Assembly: GCA_963977425.1 (NCBI GenBank)
Contig: CAXBOO010000001.1
Coordinates: 248,001-312,000, forward strand
From: CAXBOO01 sp963977425
Lineage (GTDB): Bacteria; Bacteroidota; Bacteroidia; Flavobacteriales_D; Luteibaculaceae
Direction: 5' to 3'
DNA: 64,000 bases
In this document: positions 48,782-57,395 of the stretch, piece by piece
Numbering within the stretch: the first letter of the stretch is position 1
Layout: each line of letters opens with the position of its first letter
The notes under the pieces: model-generated
Told to the model about the DNA's origin: nothing
Databases searched by the model: none
What the model saw: the letters and a program-made list of their open reading frames with translations, nothing else
Made by a program: the position numbers and the translations under genes

Positions 48782-50595
48782 CCTTCAAATTTAATGTTGT
48801 CGCCCCTTAAGTTGCGTAACCGTTTTCTTGCGTTAGCGGTAAAGACACTGTTGGGGTGATTGATAATTAGGTTTTTGTATTGTTCTATTGCAGCGGCCGA
48901 ATCATTGAAAATGTCTTGATACATCAAACCTAAATTGTAAATAGCATCATCGGCATAAATATCGAAGGCATGATCGGTAATGATTTGCTCTAGGTAACTT
49001 TTTGCTAAAGGATAATTGCGTTCTTTTTTAGCAATGTTGAATTTTTTCCAAAGTATTTCGTCTTTCAAACTATGGGTTGGGAAAAGCTCAATCAAACTAT
49101 CGAGCAATGCCAATGCTTGCGGAGTTTTGTTCTGCAATAGATACAAATCGGCTTGTGCATAAAGTGTCATAGCTGTTCCGCTGGTATCCAAGTTCAAATT
49201 GTCTGTAATGATGAGCGATAAATCGATGGCATTGTTGCTAATCAATTCAGAAGTTGCAGCTTTTATAATGTCTAGCTGTGCTTGGGCCCATTCAAAGTCA
49301 CCAGAATAGTATGCAATGTGAGCATTTTTAAGTTTTGCGTGACTTCCTAAATCATCGTTTTTGAATTCTTTTTCAACCTGAGAATACAAAAGGGAAGCTT
49401 CCCATATATCGTCTTCTACCACCAAAATATCGGCTTTCTTTATTTTGGCAAAAGCGGCTACTCTAGGATAAATATTTGGTGTGTTGATGATGCTGTCGCA
49501 ATAAGCAAAAGCACTAGAAATGTCTTTTTTGTATCGAAATAAGTAGTCGGCAAAATCTAGATAAACAAATGCATTTGCGGCATTTAAAGATGTTGCACGA
49601 ATGTAATTATCAAAAATAGGGGCAACATCAAATTCATCCTCAACCAAGCCATTATTTTGGTTGTAAAAAGCATAAGCATATTTTACTTTGTTGGTCTGAA
49701 TAAATTGCTGCGTTTCTGGAGAAAACCCTTCAGTTTCTAAGTACGTGTAAGTTTCGTAACACAGTTTCAGTTTGCCGTTGTTGGCTAAAGTTTTAGCTAA
49801 TTCTAGAAATGGTTCTAAAACAATGCCATTTCTTTTTGAGGCAGCTTTAAGTTGAGAAAAAGCGGCATCAAAAGCTCCAACTTGAAGGTAATACCACTGC
49901 AATAGACTAACGATAGCGGGATTGTATTTGCTATTTTGTTGTGCTTTTAAAAGTGAAATACGCAATAATTCCGAGAGCTCTTCATCTTCTGTAAAATCGA
50001 GATATCGAATCAAGGACGATTTAACGATGTTCTGATAAGCTGGATTTTCCAATACCATATTCAGGTATTGATCTATCATCGCACTATTTTTTCCTAGAGC
50101 ACCAAATATTCTTGCTAAAGTTAGATAGTAATTGTAGGTACTTTGAAGGTCTTTATGAGCAGTATAAAATTCATATGCACGTTGGTATTCTTTGCTATTG
50201 ATTAAAAAATCTGCCAGAACAGTAATGTCGGTTTGATTTTTTAGTCGCAATTCGCTTAAATGCTGGTAGATTTTTTCGGCTTTATCAGGATTGCTAACGG
50301 CAAATAGCTTTGCTAATGCGATATCTTCTTCAAACTCTTTAGCTGCACCTTTATAATGTTGTTTTATGAGTTTTTCAGCCTTTTGAAACTCATCTACTTT
50401 GATGTAACTGGTTAAGAGTTTATCGAAGTAGTTGACATTTTTCTTATCGTAATAAAGCTTGTCAAGATAAAGAATGGCTTTGTTGTACTCTTGTTTATTG
50501 AAGTAATGTTCAGCAAATTCAGCGTCGCTTTGTTGTGCAAGTGCGGGCTTTAAAATGGTGAATGTGATGATAAAGAGTAATACTTTTTTTAGCAC
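48778..50595 (-). CDS. exported TPR protein
   Basis: A 605-residue protein with a signal peptide (cleavage near PALAQ) and about 12-15 TPR-like helical pairs along its length (EHYFNKQEYNKAILYLDKL, AYEFYTAHKDLQ, LGLMYQDIFNDSAAAIEQY). It probably acts as an envelope scaffold. Its start directly abuts the coiled-coil lipoprotein's stop, and its stop overlaps DUF4286, so it is in the middle of the serS-rsmA operon. The partner is unknown. Confidence 0.85.
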   Translation of the reverse strand: MLKKVLLFIITFTILKPALAQQSDAEFAEHYFNKQEYNKAILYLDKLYYDKKNVNYFDKLLTSYIKVDEFQKAEKLIKQHYKGAAKEFEEDIALAKLFAVSNPDKAEKIYQHLSELRLKNQTDITVLADFLINSKEYQRAYEFYTAHKDLQSTYNYYLTLARIFGALGKNSAMIDQYLNMVLENPAYQNIVKSSLIRYLDFTEDEELSELLRISLLKAQQNSKYNPAIVSLLQWYYLQVGAFDAAFSQLKAASKRNGIVLEPFLELAKTLANNGKLKLCYETYTYLETEGFSPETQQFIQTNKVKYAYAFYNQNNGLVEDEFDVAPIFDNYIRATSLNAANAFVYLDFADYLFRYKKDISSAFAYCDSIINTPNIYPRVAAFAKIKKADILVVEDDIWEASLLYSQVEKEFKNDDLGSHAKLKNAHIAYYSGDFEWAQAQLDIIKAATSELISNNAIDLSLIITDNLNLDTSGTAMTLYAQADLYLLQNKTPQALALLDSLIELFPTHSLKDEILWKKFNIAKKERNYPLAKSYLEQIITDHAFDIYADDAIYNLGLMYQDIFNDSAAAIEQYKNLIINHPNSVFTANARKRLRNLRGDNIKFEG

Positions 50596-51153
50596 TTATT
50601 TTCCTTCAATATCTTTAAAGATACGCTTAATTTCTTCCTTGTCTTTTTCGAATTCTACCTTAACACCATCTTTACTTTTAATGAAATTATTGATGTTGTT
50701 GATGACTACTTGAAGCGCTTTTTCTTCAGTCTGTAGGTGTGTTGTTAACGCTTCTTTTTCAATTTTCTTGTTGTTGATATCTTGTTGAAGGTCAGTTAGT
50801 TGCTTTTTACTCAAGCGAAGATCAAATTCGATTTCATGACGAGTTTCTTCCAACTTTCGATAAGGTTTCGATACAGATTTGTAACGACCTAAAAACATGG
50901 CGTCTTCTTTCTTTAGTGCAAAACCTGTAGTTGATAGCAACTTTTTGATGCTGTCCATTTCTGTTTCAACTGTTTTACCAATAACTTGAATTTCTTCAAA
51001 ATTGATGTTGTCGTAAACCTGTTGAATACTGTCGTGTCGGGCTATTAAAGCTTCACATTTGCTAGCTTCTTCTTTGTATGAAGTGAACAACGAGCAAGCA
51101 ACAAAAGCGAAACTTAAGGCTGCAACTAAAAAATAATTAGTCAATGATTTCAA
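50596..51153 (-). CDS. coiled-coil lipoprotein
   Basis: A 185-residue protein with lipobox FVAC (cysteine at about 20) and a mature part that is almost wholly helical and charged (heptads at about 95-165, LRLSKKQLTDLQQDINN, EALTTHLQTEEKALQ). It overlaps serS by 17 bases and abuts the TPR gene; the two envelope proteins may work together. No family named. Confidence 0.78.
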   Translation of the reverse strand: MKSLTNYFLVAALSFAFVACSLFTSYKEEASKCEALIARHDSIQQVYDNINFEEIQVIGKTVETEMDSIKKLLSTTGFALKKEDAMFLGRYKSVSKPYRKLEETRHEIEFDLRLSKKQLTDLQQDINNKKIEKEALTTHLQTEEKALQVVINNINNFIKSKDGVKVEFEKDKEEIKRIFKDIEGK

Positions 51154-52408
51154 AACGTGTGTATTTATGTAATGCTTTAGGAATTTTAATGCCGTCTTCT
51201 GTTTGATTGTTTTCTATCAAGGCAGCCATGATTCTAGGCAATGCCAAAGCAGAACCGTTTAGAGTATGTAAGAATTGGTTTTTCTTGTCGGCATTCTTGT
51301 AGCGTAATTTCAAACGGTTAGCTTGGAAAGTTTCAAAGTTTGAAACGCTAGAAACTTCTAACCAACGCTCTTGAGCGGCACTAAATACTTCTAAATCGTA
51401 GGTGATAGCAGATGTAAATCCTAGGTCGCCTGTACACAGTTTTAAAACTCGGTATGGTAATTCTAGTTTTTCCAATAAACCTTTAACATGCTCCACCATT
51501 TCATCCAATACAGCATAACTGTTCTCAGGCTTTTCAATGCGGATAATTTCTACTTTATCAAATTGATGCAAGCGATTTAATCCTCTTACATCTTTTCCGT
51601 AAGATCCTGCTTCACGACGGAAACATGGAGAGTAACCGCATATTTTTACTGGAAGTTCATCTTCTGTAAGTAGGTCGCCTCTGTATAAATTAGTAAGTGG
51701 AACTTCTGCAGTAGGGATCAAGTACAAATCGTCTTCAGTAACGTGGTACATCTGTCCTTCTTTGTCTGGCAATTGACCGGTGCCATAGCCTGAAGCTTCG
51801 TTTACCAGATGCGGAGGTATAACTTCTTCATATCCAGCATCTGATGCTTCATCAAGAAAAAACTGTATCAAAGCACGTTGAAGCTTTGCGCCTTTTCCTC
51901 TGTAGATGGGGAATCCTGCTCCAGTAACTTTTACACCACGCTCAAAATCGATAAGTCCATATTTTGACGTTAAATCCCAATGAGGGTTTTTGTTGTTGCC
52001 CAAATTTGGGATGTCGCCTTTAGAAAAAACAATTTCATTGTCGTTTTCTGTTTTGCCTACAGGTACATCGTCGTTAGGAACATTGGGTAATAAGTAAAGG
52101 GCTTGGTCTAGCTCTTCAATTATTTTTGTTTGCTTGTCTTTTAATGCTTGCGATTCATCTTTCAGGTCAGAAACCAATCCTTTCAACTTGTTAGCATCAT
52201 CAGTATTGCCAGCTTTGAAAAAGGCACCAATGTCTTTGGCTAAAGTATTTTGCTTAGCCAATAAGTCGTCTAAATTAGACTGAATGCTTTTGCGTTGAGT
52301 GTCCAAAGAAATGATTTGGTCAATAATTTCTGGAGCGTTTTCAATTCGATTGCTTAAGGCTGTTTTTACTGCCTCGGTTTGATTGTGAATTCTCTGTAAT
52401 TCTAGCAT
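51137..52408 (-). CDS. serS: serine-tRNA ligase
   Basis: A 423-residue class II synthetase. The N-terminal long coiled coil (about 25-100) binds the tRNA-Ser variable arm. Motif 2 is FRREAGSYGKDVRGLNRLHQF, split here as CFRREAGSYGKD and GLNRLHQFDK, and motif 3 is NGSALALPRIMAALIEN. TAEVPLTNLYRGDLL is typical of SerRS. A TACATTCG box (52437-52430) lies 21 bases upstream of the ATG. Confidence 0.97.
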   Translation of the reverse strand: MLELQRIHNQTEAVKTALSNRIENAPEIIDQIISLDTQRKSIQSNLDDLLAKQNTLAKDIGAFFKAGNTDDANKLKGLVSDLKDESQALKDKQTKIIEELDQALYLLPNVPNDDVPVGKTENDNEIVFSKGDIPNLGNNKNPHWDLTSKYGLIDFERGVKVTGAGFPIYRGKGAKLQRALIQFFLDEASDAGYEEVIPPHLVNEASGYGTGQLPDKEGQMYHVTEDDLYLIPTAEVPLTNLYRGDLLTEDELPVKICGYSPCFRREAGSYGKDVRGLNRLHQFDKVEIIRIEKPENSYAVLDEMVEHVKGLLEKLELPYRVLKLCTGDLGFTSAITYDLEVFSAAQERWLEVSSVSNFETFQANRLKLRYKNADKKNQFLHTLNGSALALPRIMAALIENNQTEDGIKIPKALHKYTRFEIID

Positions 52409-52429
52409 TTTTAGAACATTTTCGCGAAA

Positions 52430-52437
52430 CGAATGTA
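52430..52437 (-). promoter_or_regulatory. -7-like box TACATTCG of serS
   Basis: TACATTCG lies 21 bases before the serS ATG on the minus strand, matching the TAnnTTYG form and spacing seen at polA. Confidence 0.45.
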
Positions 52438-52439
52438 TA

Positions 52440-52468
52440 TAAAAAAAGCCCCTAAAAAAGGAGCTTTT
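52440..52468 (-). terminator. terminator after rplU-rpmA
   Basis: On the minus strand AAAAGCTCC, loop, GGGGCTTTT with one T-G pair, followed by T-run, 22 bases after the rpmA stop. Confidence 0.75.
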
Positions 52469-52489
52469 AAAAACTTAAGTTAATTTAAA

Positions 52490-52747
52490 TTAAACGTTTG
52501 GTACTACGCTTACAAAAGACTTGTTGTCTCTCTTTTTTCTAAATTCTACGTTGCCTTCTACAAGTGCAAAAAGTGTATGGTCTTTACCAACTCCAACGTT
52601 CAAACCTGGGTTGTGTTTAGTACCTCTTTGACGTACAATGATGTTACCAGCCTTTGCGTGCTGACCACCAAATATTTTTACGCCCAATCTTTTACTTTCC
52701 GACTCTCTGCCGTTTTTTGAACTACCTACCCCTTTCTTATGTGCCAT
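52490..52747 (-). CDS. rpmA: 50S ribosomal protein L27
   Basis: An 85-residue protein. MAHKKGVGSSKNGRESESKR and IIVRQRGTKHNPG are the bL27 signatures; the N-terminus contacts the peptidyl transferase centre. It starts directly with MAHKKG, so there is no cleavable leader peptide as in Firmicutes. It lies 7 bases after rplU. Confidence 0.97.
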   Translation of the reverse strand: MAHKKGVGSSKNGRESESKRLGVKIFGGQHAKAGNIIVRQRGTKHNPGLNVGVGKDHTLFALVEGNVEFRKKRDNKSFVSVVPNV

Positions 52748-52754
52748 GGTATTC

Positions 52755-53066
52755 TTATTTTACGATTTCTGTAATTTTTATTTCACTTAGATACTGACGG
52801 TGACCGTTCTTTTTCTTGTATCCCTTTCTTCTTTTCTTCTTGAAAACGATTACTTTATCACCTTTTAGGTGTTTAAGAACTTCGGCAGAAACTTTAGCGC
52901 CTTCCAATACTGGAGCCCCTACGGTTACTTCACCTTCGTTCTCAATCAAAAGAACATTATCAAAATCTATTTTACTACCTTCCTCACTATCTAAGCGGTG
53001 AACAAATAAAGACTGGTCTTTTTCCACTCTAAACTGCTGGCCGGCTATTTCAACAACTGCGTACAT
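52755..53066 (-). CDS. rplU: 50S ribosomal protein L21
   Basis: A 103-residue bL21 protein: MYAVVEIAGQQFRVEKDQ, GAPVLEGAKVSAEVL and the basic KVIVFKKKRRKGYKKKNGHR tail that binds 23S rRNA. First gene of the rplU-rpmA pair. A TATATTTG box lies 23 bases upstream. Confidence 0.97.
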   Translation of the reverse strand: MYAVVEIAGQQFRVEKDQSLFVHRLDSEEGSKIDFDNVLLIENEGEVTVGAPVLEGAKVSAEVLKHLKGDKVIVFKKKRRKGYKKKNGHRQYLSEIKITEIVK

Positions 53067-53089
53067 ATCTCCTTCAGAAATTTGGAGGG

Positions 53090-53097
53090 CAAATATA
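53090..53097 (-). promoter_or_regulatory. -7 box TATATTTG of rplU
   Basis: TATATTTG on the minus strand, 23 bases before the rplU ATG; no TTTG at the -33 distance. Confidence 0.55.
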
Positions 53098-53117
53098 CAA
53101 TTTTATTTTATCCACTT

Positions 53118-53984
53118 TTAAGATTTGATAAGTTTTACACCACTTATTATAACTATTGCCCCAACAATTTGTAATAAACCAAAGCTTTCGCCGTCTAAAA
53201 CACCCCAAATAATGGCAATAATTGGAATGAAATATGTTACCGATGAAGCGAATACAGCTGTAGTATCTTTAATTAGTTTATTGAACATTATTACCGCAAA
53301 GGCAGTGCCAACAACGCCTAGAACGATAAGATATCCTAATCCATTTAGGTAGGTAGGTGAGTTTACAACCTTTGGGAGATTAGGTGAAAAGAGCAAAGAT
53401 GTTGAAGCAATTAGTCCGGTAGCTAAAAAACTTACTGAAGCAATTTTTAATGGAGCAATTTCTTTCAATTTGCTTTTTATCAAGTTCACGTTGATTCCGT
53501 ACATTAATGTACATAGGACTACAAGGATGCTGTAAGCCATTCCTTCAATACTAAGTCCGTTGGCCGATAATACCAGTATGGCGCTTCCTAGCAATCCAAG
53601 AGAAACGCCGAGCAAAACTTTTTTGTTGAGTTTGTTGCCGAACCACATAATTCCAATGATGGCTGTGAATATTGGAGTCAATCCATTCAAAACACCAGAT
53701 AAACTGCTGTCTATTTTTGTTTGAGCAATGGCAAAAAATAAAGCGGGCAATCCATTACCAACAAATCCAGAAACTAATATGAGCCACAACTTGTTTTTAG
53801 GAATCGATCGGATGTGTCGAAGAATTATGGGTAATAAAACTAGAAATGCTGATGCTATTCTAATAGCTGCCACTTCAAAGCCATTAAATAATGTAGTGCC
53901 ATCGGCGTCAAAAATTCCACGCTTCATTAGAATGAAGGAACTGCCCCAAATAATTGATAAAACTGCTATGCGAATCCAAGCCAT
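53118..53984 (-). CDS. EamA-family (DMT) transporter
   Basis: A 288-residue inner-membrane protein with ten helices in two EamA repeats of five (WIRIAVLSIIWGSSFILMKRG, split here at AVLSIIWGSSFILM; second repeat from MAYSILVVLCTLMYG). The C-terminal end VTYFIPIIAIIWGVLDGE is typical. Substrates of such carriers range from amino acids to nucleotide sugars and cannot be told. It is divergent from the HMA lipoprotein gene. Confidence 0.88.
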   Translation of the reverse strand: MAWIRIAVLSIIWGSSFILMKRGIFDADGTTLFNGFEVAAIRIASAFLVLLPIILRHIRSIPKNKLWLILVSGFVGNGLPALFFAIAQTKIDSSLSGVLNGLTPIFTAIIGIMWFGNKLNKKVLLGVSLGLLGSAILVLSANGLSIEGMAYSILVVLCTLMYGINVNLIKSKLKEIAPLKIASVSFLATGLIASTSLLFSPNLPKVVNSPTYLNGLGYLIVLGVVGTAFAVIMFNKLIKDTTAVFASSVTYFIPIIAIIWGVLDGESFGLLQIVGAIVIISGVKLIKS

Positions 53985-54031
53985 ATTTGGGTTAAGTAAT
54001 GTTAATGATGGAAGATTGGCAAAGATTATGC

Positions 54032-54039
54032 TAAATTTG
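54032..54039 (+). promoter_or_regulatory. -7 box TAAATTTG before the HMA lipoprotein
   Basis: TAAATTTG ends at 54039 and overlaps a possible GTG codon, so the GTG and the ATG at 54045 are unlikely starts; ATG 54054 is 14 bases downstream. Confidence 0.45.
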
Positions 54040-54053
54040 TGAAAATGAACGAC

Positions 54054-54557
54054 ATGAAAAAAATCATTTTAAGCTTTTTATGTGGTGCTTTTGTGCTAAC
54101 TGCTTGCAATTCAGAAAGTAAAGAAAGTGCTAGCCATTTCACTGTAGAAAAAAAGATTGTAGAAGGTACAGGTAAGGCTGTTGCTAAGATCGGTGTGGAA
54201 GGAATGGCTTGTGGTATATCTTGTGTTAAAAAGATAGAATCGACATTGAATAAACTTGAAGGTGTTTCAACAGCTTCGGTTGATTTTAAACAAGACGAGA
54301 TTACTGACTTTGCTAATATTGAGTACGACGAAGACGTAATCACTGAAAAGGAGATGATTGCAGCTATCGAAAATTTAGGGAATGGACAGTATAAAGTAAA
54401 TTCTGTTGAAGTAACTATTTCTAAAGTGAAATACGAAAAGATAGATGCTGTTGAAGGCAATGATCCAGAAAAGGAATCAAAACCTTCTGCCAATAATTAC
54501 AGCTTGGGAATTAAAGTTCCAAACTTGTTGAACTTGGTTCGTGTCATTGTTAACTAA
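54054..54557 (+). CDS. lipoprotein with heavy-metal-associated (HMA) domain
   Basis: About 167 residues. Lipobox VLTAC near residue 18. The domain at about 40-115 has the HMA fold with VEGMACGISCVKKIESTL, where the usual CxxC is replaced by C-x3-C, then LEGVSTASVDFKQDE. Metal binding is therefore likely but not certain; copper is the common ligand. It ends 78 bases before ctaA, with a terminator between, and ctaA serves heme-copper oxidases. A role in copper delivery is inference. Start chosen at ATG 54054, which gives a normal lipoprotein signal. Confidence 0.82.
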   Translation: MKKIILSFLCGAFVLTACNSESKESASHFTVEKKIVEGTGKAVAKIGVEGMACGISCVKKIESTLNKLEGVSTASVDFKQDEITDFANIEYDEDVITEKEMIAAIENLGNGQYKVNSVEVTISKVKYEKIDAVEGNDPEKESKPSANNYSLGIKVPNLLNLVRVIVN

Positions 54558-54584
54558 TTGCATTGTTTAATACATAATATCATT

Positions 54585-54617
54585 AAGGGGTTTCATATTT
54601 TTGAAGCCCCTTTTTTT
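54585..54617 (+). terminator. terminator after the HMA lipoprotein
   Basis: AAGGGGTTTCA, 6-base loop, TGAAGCCCCTT, T-run; 11 pairs with one T-G. Confidence 0.82.
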
Positions 54618-54635
54618 ATTTAAATATTTTTTTGA

Positions 54636-55658
54636 ATGGCCTCGAAAGGAGTTAGAATTTGGTTGCTTACAGGTGTAGTGTTGATTAGCTGCATGGTGTT
54701 TATTGGTGGTGTTACTCGATTGACAGATTCTGGACTATCGATGACCGATTGGAATATTATTTTGGGAGCAATACCGCCAACTAGCGATGCTGCTTGGCAA
54801 GAAAGGTTTGAACAGTATCAAAATTTTCCTGAATTTAAGTTGGTCAATCATGACATGACTTTGCATGAATTCAAAAGCATATTTTTTTGGGAGTATTTTC
54901 ATCGTCTTTGGGGAAGAATGTTGGGTATAGTTTTCATCATTCCTTTTATTTATTTCCTTATTAAAAAACAACTTAAGGGCGTTTTATTAAAGCGTAGTGT
55001 GATCATCTTATTTGGCGGAGCTGCGGTTGGTGGAATAGGATGGTTTATGGTACTTAGCGGATTGCAGGATAGACCAGATGTTAGTCATTATCGATTGGCG
55101 CTACATCTTTTTGCGGCTTTAAGTTTAATATGTTTTGTGTACTATACATATTTGGATTCTAGGCCCAAACGTTTGAGTTTTTCGGCAAGGTCTGGATACA
55201 GCCTTCGTACAGCAAGAGTATTGTTTGTTGTGTTTTTTATGCAAGTAATTTGGGGTGCCTTTACAGCAGGATTGGATGCTGGGGCTATTTATAATACCTA
55301 CCCTCTGATGAACGGGTCATTGATTCCTGAAAATGCTTTTCCATTTGATTCATGGATTAAAAATATTACCGATCATAAAGATGGTGTGCAATTGATACAT
55401 CGTTATTTGGGAACCATTTTGTTCTTAATAACTATGGTAATGGGAGTACAGGCGTATCGTAAAAATGGATTTTGGAATCAGTTTACTCCAGTAGCCCTTT
55501 TTGTGTTTGTTCAATTTATATTAGGTGTTATTACCATTCTCATTTCAGCAGGAGGTGTGCCCGTATGGATTGGATCAATACATCAATTAGGCGCTATTTT
55601 TGTGTTGCTAAGTCTTGTTTACTTTATCCAATGCAAAAGGAAAGACAATGCCTTTTAA
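54636..55658 (+). CDS. ctaA: heme A synthase (COX15/CtaA)
   Basis: A 340-residue membrane enzyme converting heme O to heme A for cytochrome oxidase. Eight helices. Conserved histidine motifs: GGVTRLTDSGLSMTDW (family start), FWEYFHRLWGRMLG, SHYRLALHLFAAL, LIHRYLGTILF and SIHQLGAIFVLL. The long C-terminal type with four heme-binding histidines fits COX15. Its last 11 bases overlap the methyltransferase gene. The cytochrome oxidase operon is outside this window. Confidence 0.95.
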   Translation: MASKGVRIWLLTGVVLISCMVFIGGVTRLTDSGLSMTDWNIILGAIPPTSDAAWQERFEQYQNFPEFKLVNHDMTLHEFKSIFFWEYFHRLWGRMLGIVFIIPFIYFLIKKQLKGVLLKRSVIILFGGAAVGGIGWFMVLSGLQDRPDVSHYRLALHLFAALSLICFVYYTYLDSRPKRLSFSARSGYSLRTARVLFVVFFMQVIWGAFTAGLDAGAIYNTYPLMNGSLIPENAFPFDSWIKNITDHKDGVQLIHRYLGTILFLITMVMGVQAYRKNGFWNQFTPVALFVFVQFILGVITILISAGGVPVWIGSIHQLGAIFVLLSLVYFIQCKRKDNAF

Positions 55659-56838
55659 CGATAATGCTGAGGCCATATTGGCTGCGCTAAATCATTCTGA
55701 TTTCAAAAAGAAGTTTGGGCATTATCAAATTAAGGATTGGGAAAAACAGATTTTTTCTAGTCAAAGTTTTGAAAATGTTTTGCTATCTGAAATAGCTAAA
55801 ACTGTATTAGGTATCAGGCACAGCTCAAAAAAATTTCCGCCTTTGGTTGAAGAGCCATTTGTTATGATGCCACCTCCTGAGAAATTGAACGCTGCTCAAA
55901 GTTCTAGTTCAGTAACTGCGAATGTGAAAAAGCAAATTAGCAACCCGTATAAGCGTATTGTTGATTTGTGTGGAGGTTTCGGTATTGATGCTTATTACAT
56001 GCAAGAGGGGAAGGATTTGGTCCATATAGAGCCTAGTTTGTTGGTTCATGAGACAGCGAAATTCAATTTTCGTAACAATTCCAATGTTGCTTGTTTGCAT
56101 TCCACTGCGGAAGAATATTGGAAAACCCATCATTTTGAAAAAGGCGATTTGTTTTATGCCGATCCAAGTCGAGTAAATGATAAACAACAACGTGTAAGTG
56201 TTCTAGAAAACTACTTGCCTGATGTGAGTGGTTTGCCTAAAATGTGCCATGAAAACAAAATTGGCTTGTTGTTTAAGTTGTCCCCGATGTTGGATATCGA
56301 ACTTTTAAAGGCTCAATGGAGAGAATTTGCTTTCGATGTACACTTGGTAGTTGTTAATAATGAATTGAAGGATTTGTTGCTCCATTTCGGATTGGACTCT
56401 ATGGAGCAAATTTTTGTACATCATATTGTCGATGGAAATGACACTGTTTTTGATGTGAAAGGATCATTGTTTTCTATTCACAATTGTACTGAGCCTCGTT
56501 TTGTATATGACCCAAACCCAGCGTTTAAAAAATTGCGAGTAAACGGTTTTTTGGCTGGTAAGTTTGCTTTAACTGAAGCGAATGGATTTTTGGTTTCGGA
56601 AGATTATAAAGAAGGTTTTCCTGGAAAAGTGTTTGAGATTACAGAAACTATTGAATTGGATAAGACAACAAAAAAAAGACTTTTAAAAGCGAGGTTGTCT
56701 GTTGTTAGCCGTCACCCTAATTTGAATTCACAGACCATAGAAAAACGATATAAGTTGGTGCCAGATACCTTTAATTTTTTATTGTGCTTTGAAAGAAATG
56801 AAAAAGCAACAATGTTTCTAGCAAAGAGAAAATATTAA
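55648..56838 (+). CDS. SAM-dependent methyltransferase with THUMP-like domain (PG_1098 type)
   Basis: About 396 residues starting MPFNDNAEAILAALN at ATG 55648. The SAM site is IVDLCGGFGIDAYYM at about residue 100, with FYADPSRV (D-P-x-R in place of D-P-P-Y) as motif IV. The C-terminal 100 residues (SRHPNLNSQTIEKRYKL) form the THUMP-like domain of the Bacteroidota protein known from Porphyromonas PG_1098. Target is probably RNA; not established. Overlaps ctaA by 11 bases and gldD by 4 bases at its stop (convergent). Confidence 0.85.
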   Translation: MPFNDNAEAILAALNHSDFKKKFGHYQIKDWEKQIFSSQSFENVLLSEIAKTVLGIRHSSKKFPPLVEEPFVMMPPPEKLNAAQSSSSVTANVKKQISNPYKRIVDLCGGFGIDAYYMQEGKDLVHIEPSLLVHETAKFNFRNNSNVACLHSTAEEYWKTHHFEKGDLFYADPSRVNDKQQRVSVLENYLPDVSGLPKMCHENKIGLLFKLSPMLDIELLKAQWREFAFDVHLVVVNNELKDLLLHFGLDSMEQIFVHHIVDGNDTVFDVKGSLFSIHNCTEPRFVYDPNPAFKKLRVNGFLAGKFALTEANGFLVSEDYKEGFPGKVFEITETIELDKTTKKRLLKARLSVVSRHPNLNSQTIEKRYKLVPDTFNFLLCFERNEKATMFLAKRKY

Positions 56839-57395
56839 TTTTTCCACTCCAAACTATCCATAAAAAGCGATAGTTCTTGTTCTATAAATGAGAGTACTGG
56901 TAATGTGCTGTCGTAGTTAGGGGTGTTTCTAAAATACAATGCACCTCGCAAATAATTTCGAGAGCTGTCGGTTATGCAAAACTGATAAGCTGTAGCAGCA
57001 TCGCCTTTAATTTTGTATTCAAGAATGAGATTGCCATTGTTCAGTTCTTTAGGATTAACCTCAATAGCGTTGGCTTTTTGCTGGTGATCAAAACTCAGTT
57101 GATGCATTTCTTCCAATAAAGTTTCCAAACCTAAAGTATCGGAAATAGGAAAGTAGGTTAGAAATAGTTCGGCATTGTATTTGGGGAAAATAATGGTGTT
57201 CCAACGATCGTTTTTACGGTCGTTTTTCACATTTGCACCGCTGTAGAGATAGCTTTTCCAATATTTGGGCGTGTCAATCTGTTTGTGCTCTATGTTTTTT
57301 GGAATATCAATGCGGTTGTATGCTAATGGTTTTGGAGAGTAATCCATTTGGCAAGCAATAAAAGGAACGAGCAATAGTGTTAACCAACGTTTCAT
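56835..57395 (-). CDS. gldD: gliding motility lipoprotein GldD
   Basis: A 186-residue lipoprotein (signal MKRWLTLLLVPFIAC, cysteine 15). DYSPKPLAYNRIDIPK after it is the GldD signature, followed by the beta-rich region with FPKYNAELFLTYFPI and FCITDSSRNYLRGALYF. GldD is needed for gliding and T9SS function in Flavobacterium, role uncertain. It overlaps gldE by 4 bases, and the order ssb-gldE-gldD is as in gliding flavobacteria. Its stop overlaps that of the convergent methyltransferase gene. Confidence 0.92.
   Translation of the reverse strand: MKRWLTLLLVPFIACQMDYSPKPLAYNRIDIPKNIEHKQIDTPKYWKSYLYSGANVKNDRKNDRWNTIIFPKYNAELFLTYFPISDTLGLETLLEEMHQLSFDHQQKANAIEVNPKELNNGNLILEYKIKGDAATAYQFCITDSSRNYLRGALYFRNTPNYDSTLPVLSFIEQELSLFMDSLEWKN

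Noticed and set aside
54026..54493. 155-codon open frame antisense to the HMA lipoprotein
   Set aside because: A Ser/Ile/Leu-rich shadow of the real gene, with no independent motif.
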